Position numbers and translations under genes: made by a program | Shown here: piece by piece, positions 24,163 through 36,270 of the stretch | How positions within the stretch are numbered: position 1 is the first letter of the stretch | Layout: the number at the start of each line of letters is the position of its first letter | The notes under the pieces: model-generated | Told to the model about the DNA's origin: nothing | What the model saw: only the letters and a program-made list of their open reading frames with translations | The model's database searches: none | Assembly (NCBI GenBank): GCA_007570785.1 | Contig: ML660211.1 | Span: forward strand, 5,182,463 to 5,246,462 | Direction: 5' to 3' | Source: Antilocapra americana | Lineage: Eukaryota > Chordata > Mammalia > Artiodactyla > Antilocapridae | Length of the DNA stretch: 64,000 nt

Positions 24163-25194
24163 GCAATTTGATCTCTGACTCCTCTGCCTTTTCTAAATCC
24201 AGCTTGAACATCTGGAAGTTCACGGCTCATAGTACTGTTGAAGTCTGCCTTAGAGAATTTTGAGCATTAATTTGCTAGCATGTGATTGGGTGCAATTATG
24301 TGGTAGTTTGAGCATTCTTTGGCATTGCCTTTCTTTGGGATTGGAATGAAAACTGACCTTTTCCAGTCCTGGGGCCACTGCTGAGTTTTCCAATTTTGGT
24401 GGTATACTGAGTGCAGCACTTTCACAGCATTATCTTTAGGATTTGAAATAACTCAACTGGAATTCCATCACCTCCACTAGCTTTGTTCCTAGTGATGCTT
24501 CCTAAGGTCCGCTTGACTTCACATTCCAGGATGTCTGGCTTTAGGTGAGTGATCACAGCATCGTGATTTTCTGGGTTGTGAAGATCTTTTATGTATAGTT
24601 CTTCTGTGTATTCTTGCCACCTCTTCTTAATAGCTTCTGCTTCTGTTAGGTCCATACCATTTCTGTCCTTTATTGTGCCCATCTTTGCATGAAATGTCCC
24701 ACTGGTATCTCTAATTTTCTTAAAGAGATCTCTAGTCTTCCCCATTTTATTGTTTTCCTTTATTTCTTTACATTGATCACTGAAGAAGGCTTTCTTATGT
24801 CTCCTTGCTATTCTTTGAAACTTTGCATTCAAATGAGTATATCTTTCCTTTTCTCCTTTACTTTCCTCTTCTGTTCTTTTCACTGCTATTTTTAAGACCT
24901 CCTCAGACAGCTATTTTGCTTCTTTTCATTTCTTTTTCTTGGGGATGGTCTTGATCCCTGTCTCCTGTACAATGTCAGGAACCTCCATGCATAGTTCTTC
25001 ATGCACTCTGTCTATCATATTTAACCCCTTTAATCTATTTCTCACTTCCACTGTATAATCCTATGTAATTTTATTTAGGTCATATCTGAATGGTCTCGTA
25101 GCTTTCTCTACTTTCTTCTATTTAAGTCTGAATTTGGCTTTACCACTGAGCCACTTGGAAATCATAAGGATATGACCGAAATATATTACAGTGG

Positions 25195-25433
25195 TTTCTT
25201 ATAAGAAGAGGAAGAGTACCCAGTTAAACATGTTCATAGAGAAAAGACCATGTGAGGACACAGCAAGATGGCAGCCATTTGCAATCTGAGGACACAGAGC
25301 TCAGGAGAAATTATACCTGCTGTCACCTCATTCTTGGCCTTTCCAGCCCATAGAACTATGAAAAGTTACATTTCTATTTTTTAAACCATCTAGTCTGTAG
25401 TAAATTTTTTGGAAGCCTAAGCAAACTAACACA
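25195..25433 (+). mobile_element. MaLR-type LTR relic, 3' part
   Basis: The 3' part of an old LTR: aaagaccatgtgaggacaca, ttggcctttccagcccatag, a degenerate polyadenylation region and the end aagcctaagcaaactaacac. The 5' part is missing. Confidence 0.6.
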
Positions 25434-25849
25434 GGACCTATTGCTTCATATCTTGACATAGACTTTGGAGGTTACATGTTTCTCAGAGAAGCTCTAAATC
25501 AATATGATCTTAGTCAGATTGAGTTAGACATGACTATGTAACTTGTGAATCAGAGACCAGCCACCTTCTTGTTCCCCATGGTACTTACCCATTTGAAAAT
25601 ATATATTAACTCTCAAATAATCCTTTGAGAAAGAATGGTGACAGCTGAGGAATATACTTCATGTGCCTGCCTGAGGTGTGAGGTGAGGTGACTAAACAGA
25701 AGGATAAGGCAAATGGTTCTTTGAAATTCAGCAACACCAGCTAGAATGAAGATGGAAGAAACATCATCAAGGATGGTTAAGCAATCACTATGAATGAATT
25801 GTTCTAATAGAACAGGCCACCACACAGCCCAGTGAAGACAATTTATACT
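25434..25849. other. No recognised feature
   Basis: Unique DNA with a short GAGGTG-rich patch near 25673-25690; nothing supported. Confidence 0.4.
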
Positions 25850-26066
25850 CCTAGGATAGCCCAGTGGTTGAGAAAGTAAAGAATCCACCTGCAATGCAGG
25901 AGACCTGGGTTTGATTCCTGGGTTGGGAAGAGCCCCTGGAGAAGGAAATGTAGTCTAGTATTCTTGCCTCATGGATTCCATGGACAGAAGAGACTGGAAG
26001 GCTACAGTCCATGGGGTTGCAAAGAGATGGACACGACTGAGCGACCAACACTTCCACTTCCACTTC
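25850..26066 (+). mobile_element. Bov-tA SINE
   Basis: Plus strand: aaagaatccacctgcaatgc, gagacctgggtttgattcct (B box), gagaaggaaatgtagtctag, then the BOV-A end gacacgactgagcgaccaac. Confidence 0.9.
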
Positions 26067-26189
26067 AGGTTAGGAAAGGGTTGAGGACACAGACACATCA
26101 GCAGTATAAATATAAGATATAATATAGAATAACCAAGGGCTCCAAGTAGTGTTTCCCACAAGGCCAGAAAAATATAAGTTAATATAATA

Positions 26190-26373
26190 TGGGGTTGCAC
26201 AGAGTCGGACACGACTGAATCGACTTAGTATGCATGCAAGCATGCATTGAAGAAGGAAATGGCAACCCATAACAGTACTCTTGCCTGGAGAAACTCAGGA
26301 ATGGAGGAGCCTGGTGGGCTGCCATCTATGGGGTCGCACAGAGTCGGACACGACTGAAGCGACTTAGCAGCAG
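26190..26373 (+). mobile_element. BOV-A2 SINE, 5'-truncated
   Basis: Starts late in the first monomer (tggggttgcacagagtcgga). The linker is altered to atgcatgcaagcatgcattg. A full second monomer ends gacacgactgaagcgactta with an AGC tail. Confidence 0.9.
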
Positions 26374-26494
26374 CACAGTCTCACTCTTACACACATAGAT
26401 GAAGACTTAAACAAGGATTTTAAATTAATTATATAAACAAATCAGAAATGCTCCTTACTTAAGTGGACAACACTACCAATAAATTTGTTCATTG

Positions 26495-26690
26495 TGGTTC
26501 AGTAGCTAAGTCACATTTGCCTTTTTGAGACCCCATGGACTGAAGCATGACAGGCTTTCCTGTCCTTCACTACCTCCCTGTGTTTGCTCAAACTCATGTC
26601 CACTGAGTCAGTGATGTCATCCAACCATCTCATTCTCTGTAGCCCTCTTCTCCTCCTGCCCTCAATCTTTTCCAACATTAGTGTCTTTTA
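26495..26690 (-). mobile_element. BovB LINE 3' fragment
   Basis: About 195 bp of BovB 3' end on the minus strand: gaccccatggactgaagcat, aactcatgtccactgagtca, cctgccctcaatcttttcca. Confidence 0.85.
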
Positions 26691-28218
26691 CTGAAGAGCA
26701 AATATTGTTAATAATTTACCTTGATGCCAAGTATTAAAACCTTTCTGCTTTTACTTTACACTTGATGATATCTGAAAGAGTTGTGCAACATAGGGGTTGT
26801 AAAAATCAATAAATGGTTTACAAGAATTAAGGATGTTATATGATCTAATAATAATGATATCGATTTCAAAACAGCTAAACATATACATGGACACACAAGT
26901 ACACTCATACATATAATGCCCTTCAAAGTTCAGTTACTATGACATGCATTTCTATTTATCATGTTGAATAATATTTTTCTAGTAATTTGTGTCCAGAGGT
27001 TCTTCATAGGCACAAGTTTTGCTGATCCACTACTTTGTACACCATACCGGTTTGTTGAAGAATGACATTTATCTGGTCAGTTTTTATCAAATGTGAAGAA
27101 TTCTATGTCTACATCTGCACATATTACATCAAAGCTAAGGTTTTTTTCTGAGTAACTCTGTATCATCAAATTGTATGCTTTTACTGACATGCCTGATTGT
27201 ATGGGATTTAAGAGAGTCTCATAAGCTTAGAACTGGGGGATGTTCCCTTTTCTCTCTCTTTCTTTCTCTTCTCATCTGTAAGTCTTTATTGATAGTGCTC
27301 TGTAATTTCATGTTAATTTTTCTTTCTTATGGTGCTGTGAACTTGAAAATCTTTTACAATATTCAGGTGCATGGCATTCAGGCTTGAGAATTTATTTCTT
27401 TTTTGGTTCATAATGTCTCTTCTGATTTCCCTCATCTTTCTTTCACTCTCATTTTCTCTTTTTCATCAATGTTCATTCAGCAATAGATTCAACAGGTAAT
27501 TGGGTGAAATTAGCTTGTGTTTTGAGTGAAGATAGTTGATTACTGCTAATATTTCCTGTGTATGTCTCTACTGTAATGATGATAAACATTTTTGGAGCAG
27601 AACATTTCTGGGATCTGGGAATAAAGTCACTTTAAATCTTCACACAAAATAAGAAGAATTATATTTAACAAACTTTGAGAGGATTATAGAAGCTGTTGGC
27701 ATAACTTGCAATGTTATGGAATTTCCTAGCCTAAAAGCACTTAAAGGAGCTTGTTAGGTTAAAAGGTTGGCACTGCAGAGTCCAGATTAGTGTAGATGGC
27801 TTATGCAGCATGTGATCTGAGAATCAGGTGATGGAAATAAATATAGGAGTAATGGGGTATGTATTATTAAAAAACACTTTGTTATAACAATTGTTAAATG
27901 TTTTATTCGGTAACTGCTTTAGTATTGCCCCTTCCAGATAGCACATTTATTCATTTACCTTATTTCTTCCATGTTTCTGCACTTTGGGATGTTTAGTATA
28001 TTTATTGTATTTCTTTTAAACTAACAACTATATTACATGTTTTGAATTTAGAGGTACTTCACCTGGAAAGAAAGAAAATTATACATTATCTGCTTTAAAT
28101 AACATTGTTTTTAAACACAAGTTTATTCTGTTTCTAGACTTAAGAATATCCTGTAAAATGACTTCATACACTATCAGTTGAATGCCTTATTTTAACCTCT
28201 CTTTTTATATGATAGTAT
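26691..28218. other. AT-rich DNA, no recognised feature
   Basis: About 1.5 kb without supported genes or repeats. A pyrimidine-rich stretch (tctctctctttctttctctt) lies near 27251. Confidence 0.45.
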
Positions 28219-28230
28219 AAAATATGTGGT

Positions 28231-28451
28231 GAGGCTTCCAGGTTGTGCTAGTGGTAAAGAATCAGCCTGCCAAAACACAGGAGACATAAGAGACATGGGT
28301 TCAGGGACCCATGGGCCAGGAAGGTCCTCTGGAGGATGACATAGCAACCTGCTCCAGAATTCTTGCCTGGAAACTCCTACAGACAGAGGAGTCCATAGGG
28401 TCACAAAGAGTCAGACGCAACTGAAGCAACTTAGCACACGTGAACACACAT
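28231..28451 (+). mobile_element. Bov-tA SINE with target duplication
   Basis: Plus strand: gaggcttccaggttgtgcta head, ttcttgcctggaaactccta, ggtcacaaagagtcagacgc. Imperfect 12-bp flanking duplication (aaaatatgtggt at 28219-28230 and ataacatgtggt at 28452-28463). Confidence 0.87.
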
Positions 28452-28499
28452 ATAACATGTGGTACAAGTTCCTGCTGACAAAACTTTCCAAGGGTTTCT

Positions 28500-28680
28500 A
28501 ATTATTTTCTTAAAATAAATTTCTAGGAATAGAATAGCCAGATTAAAGGGCATGAATATATTAATGACTTTTCAGATGTCTGGGAAAAAATTGGCCTGCA
28601 GAAATACAGCATCAATGCATTTCTCATCATCAGTGAAATTTATATGCAAACTTTAGCAATAATGACTATTGTTTCATAAT
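28500..28680 (-). mobile_element. Old L1 ORF2 end fragment (probable)
   Basis: Resembles the complement of the last part of an old L1 or HAL1-like ORF2: gaatagccagattaaagggc, aaattggcctgcagaaatac. Strongly diverged. Confidence 0.45.
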
Positions 28681-29164
28681 TGAAAAATTGTAATTCAATA
28701 AAATCATTAATGTTAAAAATTATAAATTTATAGAGCTAGAAGATAACTTAATAACTTAATGTGGTCAATTAATTTAGTTAATATGGTGATTGGGTTCAAA
28801 TCAGTTAATTGAAATGAGTAATTATATGTTACTGAGGAAACAGAAACATAATCTGCAATCTAGATTTTTTTCTAAAATCTAAGTCCCAGTAATTCCTTGG
28901 TATAAATTTTTTATAGAATTTCAAATGCCTACTTATATCTTATATATATATCTTAGAATTAGAAATACAGTAAGTGATATTCCCAGACCACTGCCAAGAT
29001 GAAACTATAATTTTACAGCTAATATTGATTTCTTATTATATCTATCCTAGCTGACAACTTGAATGAACATCTTTATTAGTCTGAGAAAACAATGGAGCTA
29101 TTTTTTTCCAAAGTGCCTAATGGTCAGGACTGGGCTGTTTTTGAAAGGTTAATAAATGTGGTGC
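28681..29164. other. No recognised feature
   Basis: AT-rich unique sequence; nothing supported. Confidence 0.4.
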
Positions 29165-30897
29165 GATAATAGAATGGAAAAGACCAGAGATCTCTTCAAG
29201 AAAATTAGAGATATAAAGGGAATATTTCATGCAAAGATGAGCACAATAAAGGACAAAAATTATATGGACCTAATAGAAGCAGAAGATATTAAGAAGAGGT
29301 GACAAGAATACACAGACAAACTATACAAAAAAGAACTTCATGACCCAGATGACCAAGATGGTGTAATCCCTCATCTAGAACCAGACATCCTGGAATGCGA
29401 AGTCAAGTGGACCTTAGGAAGCATACAAACAAAGGTAGTGGAGGTGATGAATTCCAGTTGAGTTATTTCAAATTCCAAACGATGACGCTATGAAAATGCT
29501 GCACTAAATATGCCAGCAAATTTGGAAAGCTCAGCAGTGGCCGAAAGACTGGAAAAGGTCAGTTGTCATTCCAACCTCCAAAAATGGCAATGACAAAGAA
29601 TGTTCAAACTACTACTGCACAATTGCACTCATCTCACAGGCTAGCAAAATAATACTCAAAATTCTCCAAGTCAGGCTTCAACAGTACATGAACCATGAAA
29701 TTCCAGATGTTCAAGCTGGATTTAGAAAAGGCAGAGGAGTCAGAGATCGAATTGTCAACATCTGTTGGGTCATCAAAAAAGCAAGAGAGTACCATAAAAA
29801 CACCTACTTTTGCTTTATTGACTATGCCAAAGCTTTTGACTGTGTGAATCACAACACACTGTGGAAAATTTTTTAAAAGATGGGAATACCAGACCATCTG
29901 ACTTGCCTCCTGAGAAATTTGAATGCAGGTCAGGAAGCAAAAGTTAGAACTGGACATGGAACAACAGACTGTTTCCAAATCGGGAAAGGAGTAAGTCAAG
30001 GATGTATATTGTCACCCTGCTTATTTAACTTGTATGCAGAATACATCATGAGAAATGCTGGACTGGATGAATCACAAATTGAATTTAAGGTAGCCAAGAG
30101 ACATATCTATAACCTCAGATATACAGATGACAGCACCCTTATGGCAAAAAGCAAAGAAGAACTAAAGAGCTTCTTGATAAAAGTGGAAGAGGAGAGTGAA
30201 AAACTTGGCTTAAAGTTCAACATTCAGAAAACAAAGATCATGGCATCTAGTACCATCACTTCATGGCAAATAAATGGGGAAAAAATGGAAACAGTGACAG
30301 ACTTTTTTGGGGGGAGGGGCTCCAAAGTCACTGCAGATGGCAACCGCAGCCATTAAATTTAAAGACGCTTGCTCCTTGGAAGAAAAGCTGAGACAACCTA
30401 GAGAGCATATTGAAAAGCAGAGACATTATTTTGCCAACAAATGTCTGTCTAGTCAAAGCTATGGTTTTTCCAGTAGTCATGTATGGATGTGAGAGTTGGA
30501 CTATAAAGAAAGCTGAGAGCCAAAGAATTGATGCTTTTGAACTGTGGTGTTGAACAAGACTCTTGAGAGTCCCTTGGACAGCATGGAGATCCAACCAGTC
30601 CATCCTAAAGGAAATCAGTCCTCAATATTCATTGGAAGGACTGATGTTGAAGCTGAAACTCCAATATTTTGGCCACCAAATGTGAAGAACTGACTCACTG
30701 GAAAAGACCCTGATGCTGGGAAAGGTTGAAAGCAGGAGGAGAAGGGGATGAGAGAGGATGAGATGGTTGGATGGCATCACCGACTCAATGGATATGAGTT
30801 TGAGTAAACTTTGGGTGTTGGTGATGGACAGGGAGGCCTGTAGAGCTGCAGTTCATGGGGTCGCAAAGAGCTGGACAGGACTGAGTGACTGAACTGA
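29165..30897 (+). mobile_element. BovB LINE, 5'-truncated
   Basis: Plus-strand BovB of about 1.7 kb. It starts in ORF2 before the RT (aatggaaaagaccagagatc) and continues through the RT and C-terminal region to the 3' end (gagtgactgaactgaa). It is in the opposite orientation to the copies at 22.2-25.1 and 36.3-40.5 kb. Confidence 0.93.
29688..30356 (+). pseudogene. BovB ORF2 RT fragment, YADD changed to YTDD
   Basis: Two consecutive open stretches (29688-29876 and 29880-30356) encode most of the RT palm. They include VQAGFRKGRG, FIDYAKAFDCVNHN, then LRYTDD in place of the catalytic YADD, and LGLKFNIQKTKIMAS. A stop separates them, and a frameshift at the GGGG run near 30309 ends the reading. 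Dead copy. Confidence 0.85.
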
Positions 30898-31302
30898 AAT
30901 AACTGTTATGGATATATTTAGACTTAACAGACCTCTTTAGTTAACAAGATGTTTGAATATGCACAACATGTATAAGACAAAAAGGAATGTATAATTTTTT
31001 AAAAAGTATTAGTTTATTGAAGACTGTATATTAAAATGATGAAAATCCAAGACTAGCTTTGTCTAGATCTCAATCAAACATTTTCATCAATCTCAACCTG
31101 TAATCTTTGCCATATACTTATTCAATGTGTATGTATTTCTTAAAAATATTTTGATATTGTTTTCAATTAAAAACTAATCCAGCGTCCATGTATAAAAACA
31201 CATCATCTGTAAACAGAGACAATTTTATTTCTTCCTTTCCAATTCTTTGATACCTGTCTTTTCTTGTTTTCTTTTCCCAGTCTTCTTCCTTTCCATCTTT
31301 TA
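30898..31302. other. No recognised feature
   Basis: AT-rich sequence; a short L1-like stretch near 31190-31250 is too weak to call. Confidence 0.4.
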
Positions 31303-31313
31303 TCACTCTAAAG

Positions 31314-31629
31314 TGAAAGTGAAAGTCGCTCGGTCATGTCTGACTCTTTGGGACCCCATGGCTAAACAGCCTGTGGAATTCTCCAGGTCAGAATATGGAG
31401 TGGGTAGCCCTTCCCTTCTCCAAGAGATCTTCCTAACCCAGGGATTGAATTCAGGTCTCCCGCATTGCAGGAAGATTCTTCACCAGCTGAACCACTAGGG
31501 AAGCCTAAGAACATTGGAATGGGTAGCCTATCCCTTCTCCAGTGCATCTTCCTGACCCAGGAATTGAACAGGAGTTTCCTACACTGCAGCCAGATTCTTT
31601 ACCAGCTGAGCTACAAGAGAAGCCTTCTG
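31314..31629 (-). mobile_element. Bov-tA SINE with two tandem tRNA-derived heads
   Basis: Minus strand. A normal BOV-A end and first head (ending gggaagcc near 31505) are followed by a second head-like unit of about 120 bp (atgggtagcctatcccttct to gagaagcc near 31624). The whole is bounded by a perfect 11-bp duplication tcactctaaag (31303-31313 and 31630-31640), so both heads integrated together. The same architecture recurs at 42708-43023. Confidence 0.9.
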
Positions 31630-31640
31630 TCACTCTAAAG

Positions 31641-32128
31641 CAGCAATAAGGTCATTCACACATGTGTGCACATGTACATACAAAGGAAGAATTGTTCCCT
31701 TTTCTATTTAACAAATGTTGGACCATTCCACAGAGAAGGTACTTTTTCTCCACAAACAATGTAACATTAGAATTCTTATCATTTACTAGACAAAGATTTG
31801 ACTCATTTTTTTCTAATTGATCTTTCTGTAATTCTTGTATGTATCATTCTTGAATTATGGTAATAGCATGTTTTATTTCTTCATATAGAGCTCCAGAACT
31901 AAAATTGTTTGGCTTTTGTATTTGTGAACTTTTAATTTGAAGTTATCTTGAAATTCCCTTAAAAGTAGAGATATTGAAAGTATCTTTAAATGTATTTGCT
32001 GCCATGCTTATTTTGTGAAATTTCTAGTCAATGTTCCTTGATTCACTTTTCTTTAGGTATTGTTATCTTTCCCTTACAATTGATAGAAAAATTTTCTGTA
32101 TATTTTAGAAGAACTATTTATCTTTAAT
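31641..32128. other. No recognised feature
   Basis: AT-rich sequence; nothing firmly supported. Confidence 0.4.
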
Positions 32129-32140
32129 ACACCTTTTGAA

Positions 32141-32424
32141 TGGAGACGGCAATGGCAACCCACTCCAATACTCTTGCCTGGAAAATGATATGGACAGAGG
32201 AGCCTGGCAGGCTGCAGTCCATGGGGTCGCGAAGAGTCGGACCTGACTGACAGAGCGACTTCAATTTCACTTTTCACTTTCATGCATTGGAGAAGGAAAT
32301 GGCAACCCACTCCAGTGTTCTTGCCTGGAGAATCCCAGGGACGTGGGAGCCTGGTAGGCTGCTGTCTATGGGGTCGCACAGAGTTGGACATGACTCAAGT
32401 GACTTAGCAGCAGCCGCAGCAGCA
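32141..32424 (+). mobile_element. BOV-A2 SINE (dimer), target duplication
   Basis: Complete dimer: first monomer from tggagacggcaatggcaacc, linker ttcatgcattggagaaggaa, second monomer and an AGC-rich tail. Flanked by acaccttttgaa (32129-32140) and acaccttttaaa (32425-32436), one mismatch. Confidence 0.93.
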
Positions 32425-32436
32425 ACACCTTTTAAA

Positions 32437-35344
32437 ATAGTTTCCCATTCAGTTTGATTTTCATTTATTTTTTTTAAATTTCTGCATGTTTAAAAAAAAG
32501 TATAAAGTTAAGTATTTGTTTTCCAAATTTCCTATTATTCTTATAGCACCATTCCTAAAGTTTATATTTCTGAGTTTGATACATAAGAAAGGTTTTCTTT
32601 ATAATTCAATGAGAAAGCTATTTTTGTTTTAAAAAATTGTGATGTCATAATTAGCTGTGCACCTGGACTAAAATAAAATTTGACTTCTTCCTCACATTAC
32701 ATAAAAGTGCATTATTCAGATCAATAACATATTTAAATATAAGGAAAAAAGACTTATGGAAAAGATATTAAAAGATATGTGTAACACATACTATATTTTA
32801 TACTGTTGCTTACTTTCAATATTTTTAAGTTTTTATATTCCAAAGTTCTATATTTAAATCAAAATAAAATATAATTTGTTAATGTTAGCCAAAACTGTTA
32901 ATAATTATATAGCTATATATATTGTATACATAGAGGAATAAATGAATGATGACTAAATAGATGAATATATGAAATAATATACATAAAATAACAATTTTAA
33001 AGTTAAATATTTGCATGTTTAAAAATTTTTTATCCTCTGAATTACCTACTTTCCCAAAGTTTTAAAAAATATATTGTACTTTTTAATTTCAATATATTTT
33101 AAGATCTATAGTGGTCATTTAATATTCACCAATACAATTTCTGCATTTTCACTTTCTTATTGTGTGATCTATGCTTTCAAACATAGCATAGACATGCTAT
33201 GCTTTCCTTGGTTGTTCATTTTTCTTTTTGACTGTTTGCACCTCTCTAATTATGTTAATATTTGCCTGTGACTCAACTTTTTGAGGCTGGGATTGTAATT
33301 TCTCAGAGTTAAGTTCATTTCTACCCACAGACTAACCTCAGCAATGATGCTAAAATACTAGGCAGATAATTTCAAGTTTTCTTTTATGGGTATGATAGAT
33401 GCTTTCTGGCCCCATCCCAAATATTTCTTCTTAGCTCCAGTCCTGTGGCCTAAACTGCAGTTTTTCTATGATGGCATTTTCACTACAATCATTCAAGAGT
33501 GCATCTGATCTTTGCCCCCATCAGATAAATCATGACAACTGCTAATCATTCTGTGGTCTAGCTATTAATTTCTGATATCCAGAAAATTTTTATTGAATTA
33601 AAACTTTCAAAATTATATTTATTGACTGAATTATTTTGACATACATATTTGGGGAGTGAGGTGGGACTTCTTACATTTGTTTGGTCTTCTTGTCCACAAT
33701 TGCTTTTCATTAATTACCTGTAGATAGATGTGATATATTGCCATATCCCTAGTGCATAAGTCATACTTCAGTTTCTTTTGAGTCTTATTGATAGTTTCTA
33801 TGCTTTATTTCAATCCAAAGAATTTACATATACCATAGATAACTATAAAATATTTTTGGTTGTTTTAACTTATTTATTTACCAATTCAAAGTTTTCTATG
33901 TATAATTTCTTTAAAAAATGCAGTGACATAAAGGAACTTAATTTGGTATTATTTTATAAGTTCAATTTCTTTGAGAAATATATGGAGATGGAATGGATAA
34001 TAAATTGTATCCTAGTTTTTTGGAAACATTTCATGTAATTTCCAAAAGTTGTGAGAATTTAAAAGTAGAATGAATTATAGTTATCTAAGTAGACATTACA
34101 GATATACTATAGTCTAAATCTATACATTCTAAAATTTGCTAAACATTTAAGGTAAGATAAACATATGTTATAGTGTGACAATATTTCATGGGATTAATAG
34201 CTAAAATGAGCAATGTCATTCTGCTTCTAATTTTGTTATCTGCCAGCTCCTGAGTGTTTTTTAATAAATCTTTTTGACACACTAAAGGTTGACTCAAATT
34301 TTGTTTCAGGATTTTCCATTACAATATATATATTTTCCAAAAGAATTCTACAGTTTCAACTCAGAATTAGGCCGTAATCCCAGGGCCACTCCAAAGTCTG
34401 ACAATCCAGGACTGAAACAGAACATCAAATATCTCTTGTTCAGGAAAAAAGTGTCCTCCGGATTAACATTAGCCAGGCACACTTTGTCACAACAAGATCA
34501 TTAAAATATTTAATTTGATCTTTTTCTGAGCTTTTGTAACCGCCCCTCCTCTCAAAATTAAAGTCACAGAGGAATGATAATCACCACTGTTTAAAATAAA
34601 AAGGTTCCAAAGAGACAAAGTTAGGCTACACTTTATAGGGAAATGCAATTTTTAGAAATAAATATGTAAATAGTAGTTATCATAATCCATAGGAAAATGT
34701 CTTAGATTTAGGTATAAAAATGATAGGAAGCATAACATTACTGAAATAAGAGGAGATATTGGCAGGAATGAACAAAATAAGGAGAATGTACACAGTATTT
34801 TCATGGTTCCAGTGGGTGAATGTGGTGGACTATGAGTTAAAATCCATCTGATTGGCACAGAATTCCAAATGAAGCTGCACTGTGCAGGTATCACTTCTGG
34901 ACATCCATGATCGCGGTAAATTTCTGACAATAACAAATCATTTAAAAAAAAAGAAAATAAAAATGAAGCAAATAGCTAAAAAGTGAAGGAGATCATGCTG
35001 GGGAAATGTTTATAGAGGAATGTAAGAGATATTTGAGTAGCGGTAAAAGATTAAGATCACACAGAGAAGATACATGTTAATAGAAGATGATGCCTTCTGG
35101 GTTACATTAGCTGTTCTAGGTGGAATAGGAGGTAATCCCAGCTGTAGATGACTGTGGTAATCCAGTGTGAGAGACACACTGTAGATTTTATTCTATTAAT
35201 GTAATGAATTCTGGTAATAAGCCTGATTGTTAAAAAAATTTGAAGATCTTTCTGCATTAATTATTTCCTTGCTACTTTTAGGAAAGGATTCCATTCAAAG
35301 GGCCTAGGATAAATAGAAGTGAAATCCCTTTAACTTATACAAAT
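32437..35344. other. AT-rich DNA, no recognised feature
   Basis: The longest stretch without a clear repeat (about 2.9 kb). It is mostly very AT-rich; 33290-33560 and 34340-34560 are less so. No ORF here carries a recognisable motif. A small palindrome lies near 33186-33204 (agcatag/ctatgct arms). Confidence 0.5.
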
Positions 35345-35349
35345 AAGTA

Positions 35350-35812
35350 TCAGTTCAATATCAGTTCAGTCGCTCAGTAGTGTCCAACTCTGCGACCCCA
35401 TGAACTGCAGCATGCCAGGTCTCCCTGTCCATCACCAACTCCCGGAGTCCACCCAAACCCATGTCAGTTGAGTTGGTGATGCCATCCAGCCATCTCATCC
35501 TCTGTCTTCCCTTCTCCTCCTGCCCCCAATCCTTCCCAGCAGTAGGGTCTTTTCCAATGAGTCAACTCTTAGCATGAGGTGGCCAAAGTATTGGAGTTTC
35601 AGCTTCAACATCAGTCCTTCCAATGAACACCCAGGACTAATCTCCTTTAGGATGGACTTCTTGTATCTCCTTGCAGTCCAAGGGACTCTCAAGAGTCTTC
35701 TCCAACACCACAGTTCAAAAGCATGAATTGTTCTGCACTCAGCTTTATTTACAGTCCAACTCTCACATTCATACATGACCACTGGAAAAACCATAGCCTT
35801 ACTTGCCATAGG
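35350..35812 (-). mobile_element. BovB LINE 3' fragment
   Basis: About 460 bp of BovB 3' end on the minus strand: tcagttcagtcgctcagtag, tgagttggtgatgccatcca, cttcaacatcagtccttcca, then the C-terminal ORF2 sequence, broken off at ccatagccttac. The ORF at 35495-35884 on the minus strand is ORF2 C-terminus ([17 protein letters not shown]) plus flank. Confidence 0.9.
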
Positions 35813-36254
35813 ATTCAAGTTAAAATAAATTCTCAGTGAATATATGATTAATATTTTTTTGAAACTTACTAGAGATTTTTGCAAGAGATTTCTTTTATTT
35901 TGACTTCAGTCAAAAATAGCATGAAAGATGAATGGTTTTTGTAGAACAGTTTATCTATTTGGCCTTGCTGTCTCAATGACTGAAAATAAACCTCCTATGG
36001 GTTTACATGTTTTACTGCAGTAAGTCAAATAGAACAAAGAGTAAGAAATGTCAGTACATCTGAGGTTTCTTCATATTTGTTTCATTAATTTATTCATACT
36101 CATTGAATTCTAATACATAATTGACAACCTGAGTTATAGATAAAATTGTAAACCAGTCCTGATAGTTCCTGGCTTCTTGTTAACATACCCTAGTTTGTAA
36201 AATTTGTTCTTATTATCATATTCTTACTTGTAGTTTCAATATTTCCAATGCCAG
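35813..36254. other. No recognised feature
   Basis: AT-rich unique DNA between two BovB copies; nothing supported. Confidence 0.4.
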
Positions 36255-36270
36255 ATTTACTCAAATAAGT
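36255..36270. repeat. Target duplication of the 36-40 kb BovB, 3' side
   Basis: atttactcaaataagt. It matches 40528-40543 at 15 of 16 positions and abuts the agttcag tail of the element. Confidence 0.85.

Larger units (their letters stand above)
22237..25138 (-). mobile_element. BovB LINE, 5'-truncated, split by L1
   Basis: Minus-strand BovB of about 2.1 kb, from the 3' tail to a point inside ORF2 upstream of the RT. It is interrupted by L1 at 23346-24162. The encoded fragments read as RT (a YADD motif at 22999-23010) and, right of the L1, the pre-RT region (KRWQEYTEELY). Frameshifts and stops are present. Comparison with the copies at 29741-29800 and 37381-37440 shows about 28 bp of BovB missing at the L1 junction. 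Confidence 0.92.
22051..25162 (-). mobile_element. Bov-tA SINE split by a BovB insertion
   Basis: The left part (22051-22236) is a minus-strand Bov-tA reaching into its tRNA head (tgcattggcaggtggattat). The last head bases, gagccacttggaaatc, lie about 2.9 kb away at 25148-25162. The 9-bp sequence tttaScact is present at both breaks (22228-22236 and 25139-25147). The intervening BovB therefore inserted into the head of an existing SINE. Confidence 0.85.

Noticed and set aside
24422..24883. 153-codon minus-strand ORF as a host gene
   Set aside because: It is the BovB ORF2 region before the RT (KRWQEYTEELY, DLFKKIRD), part of a truncated LINE.
22051..25162. A second SINE-headed BovB like the one at 36-40 kb
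   Set aside because: The SINE sequence at the BovB 5' end here is the other half of the Bov-tA at 22051-22236, with a 9-bp duplication, so the BovB simply inserted into an existing SINE.
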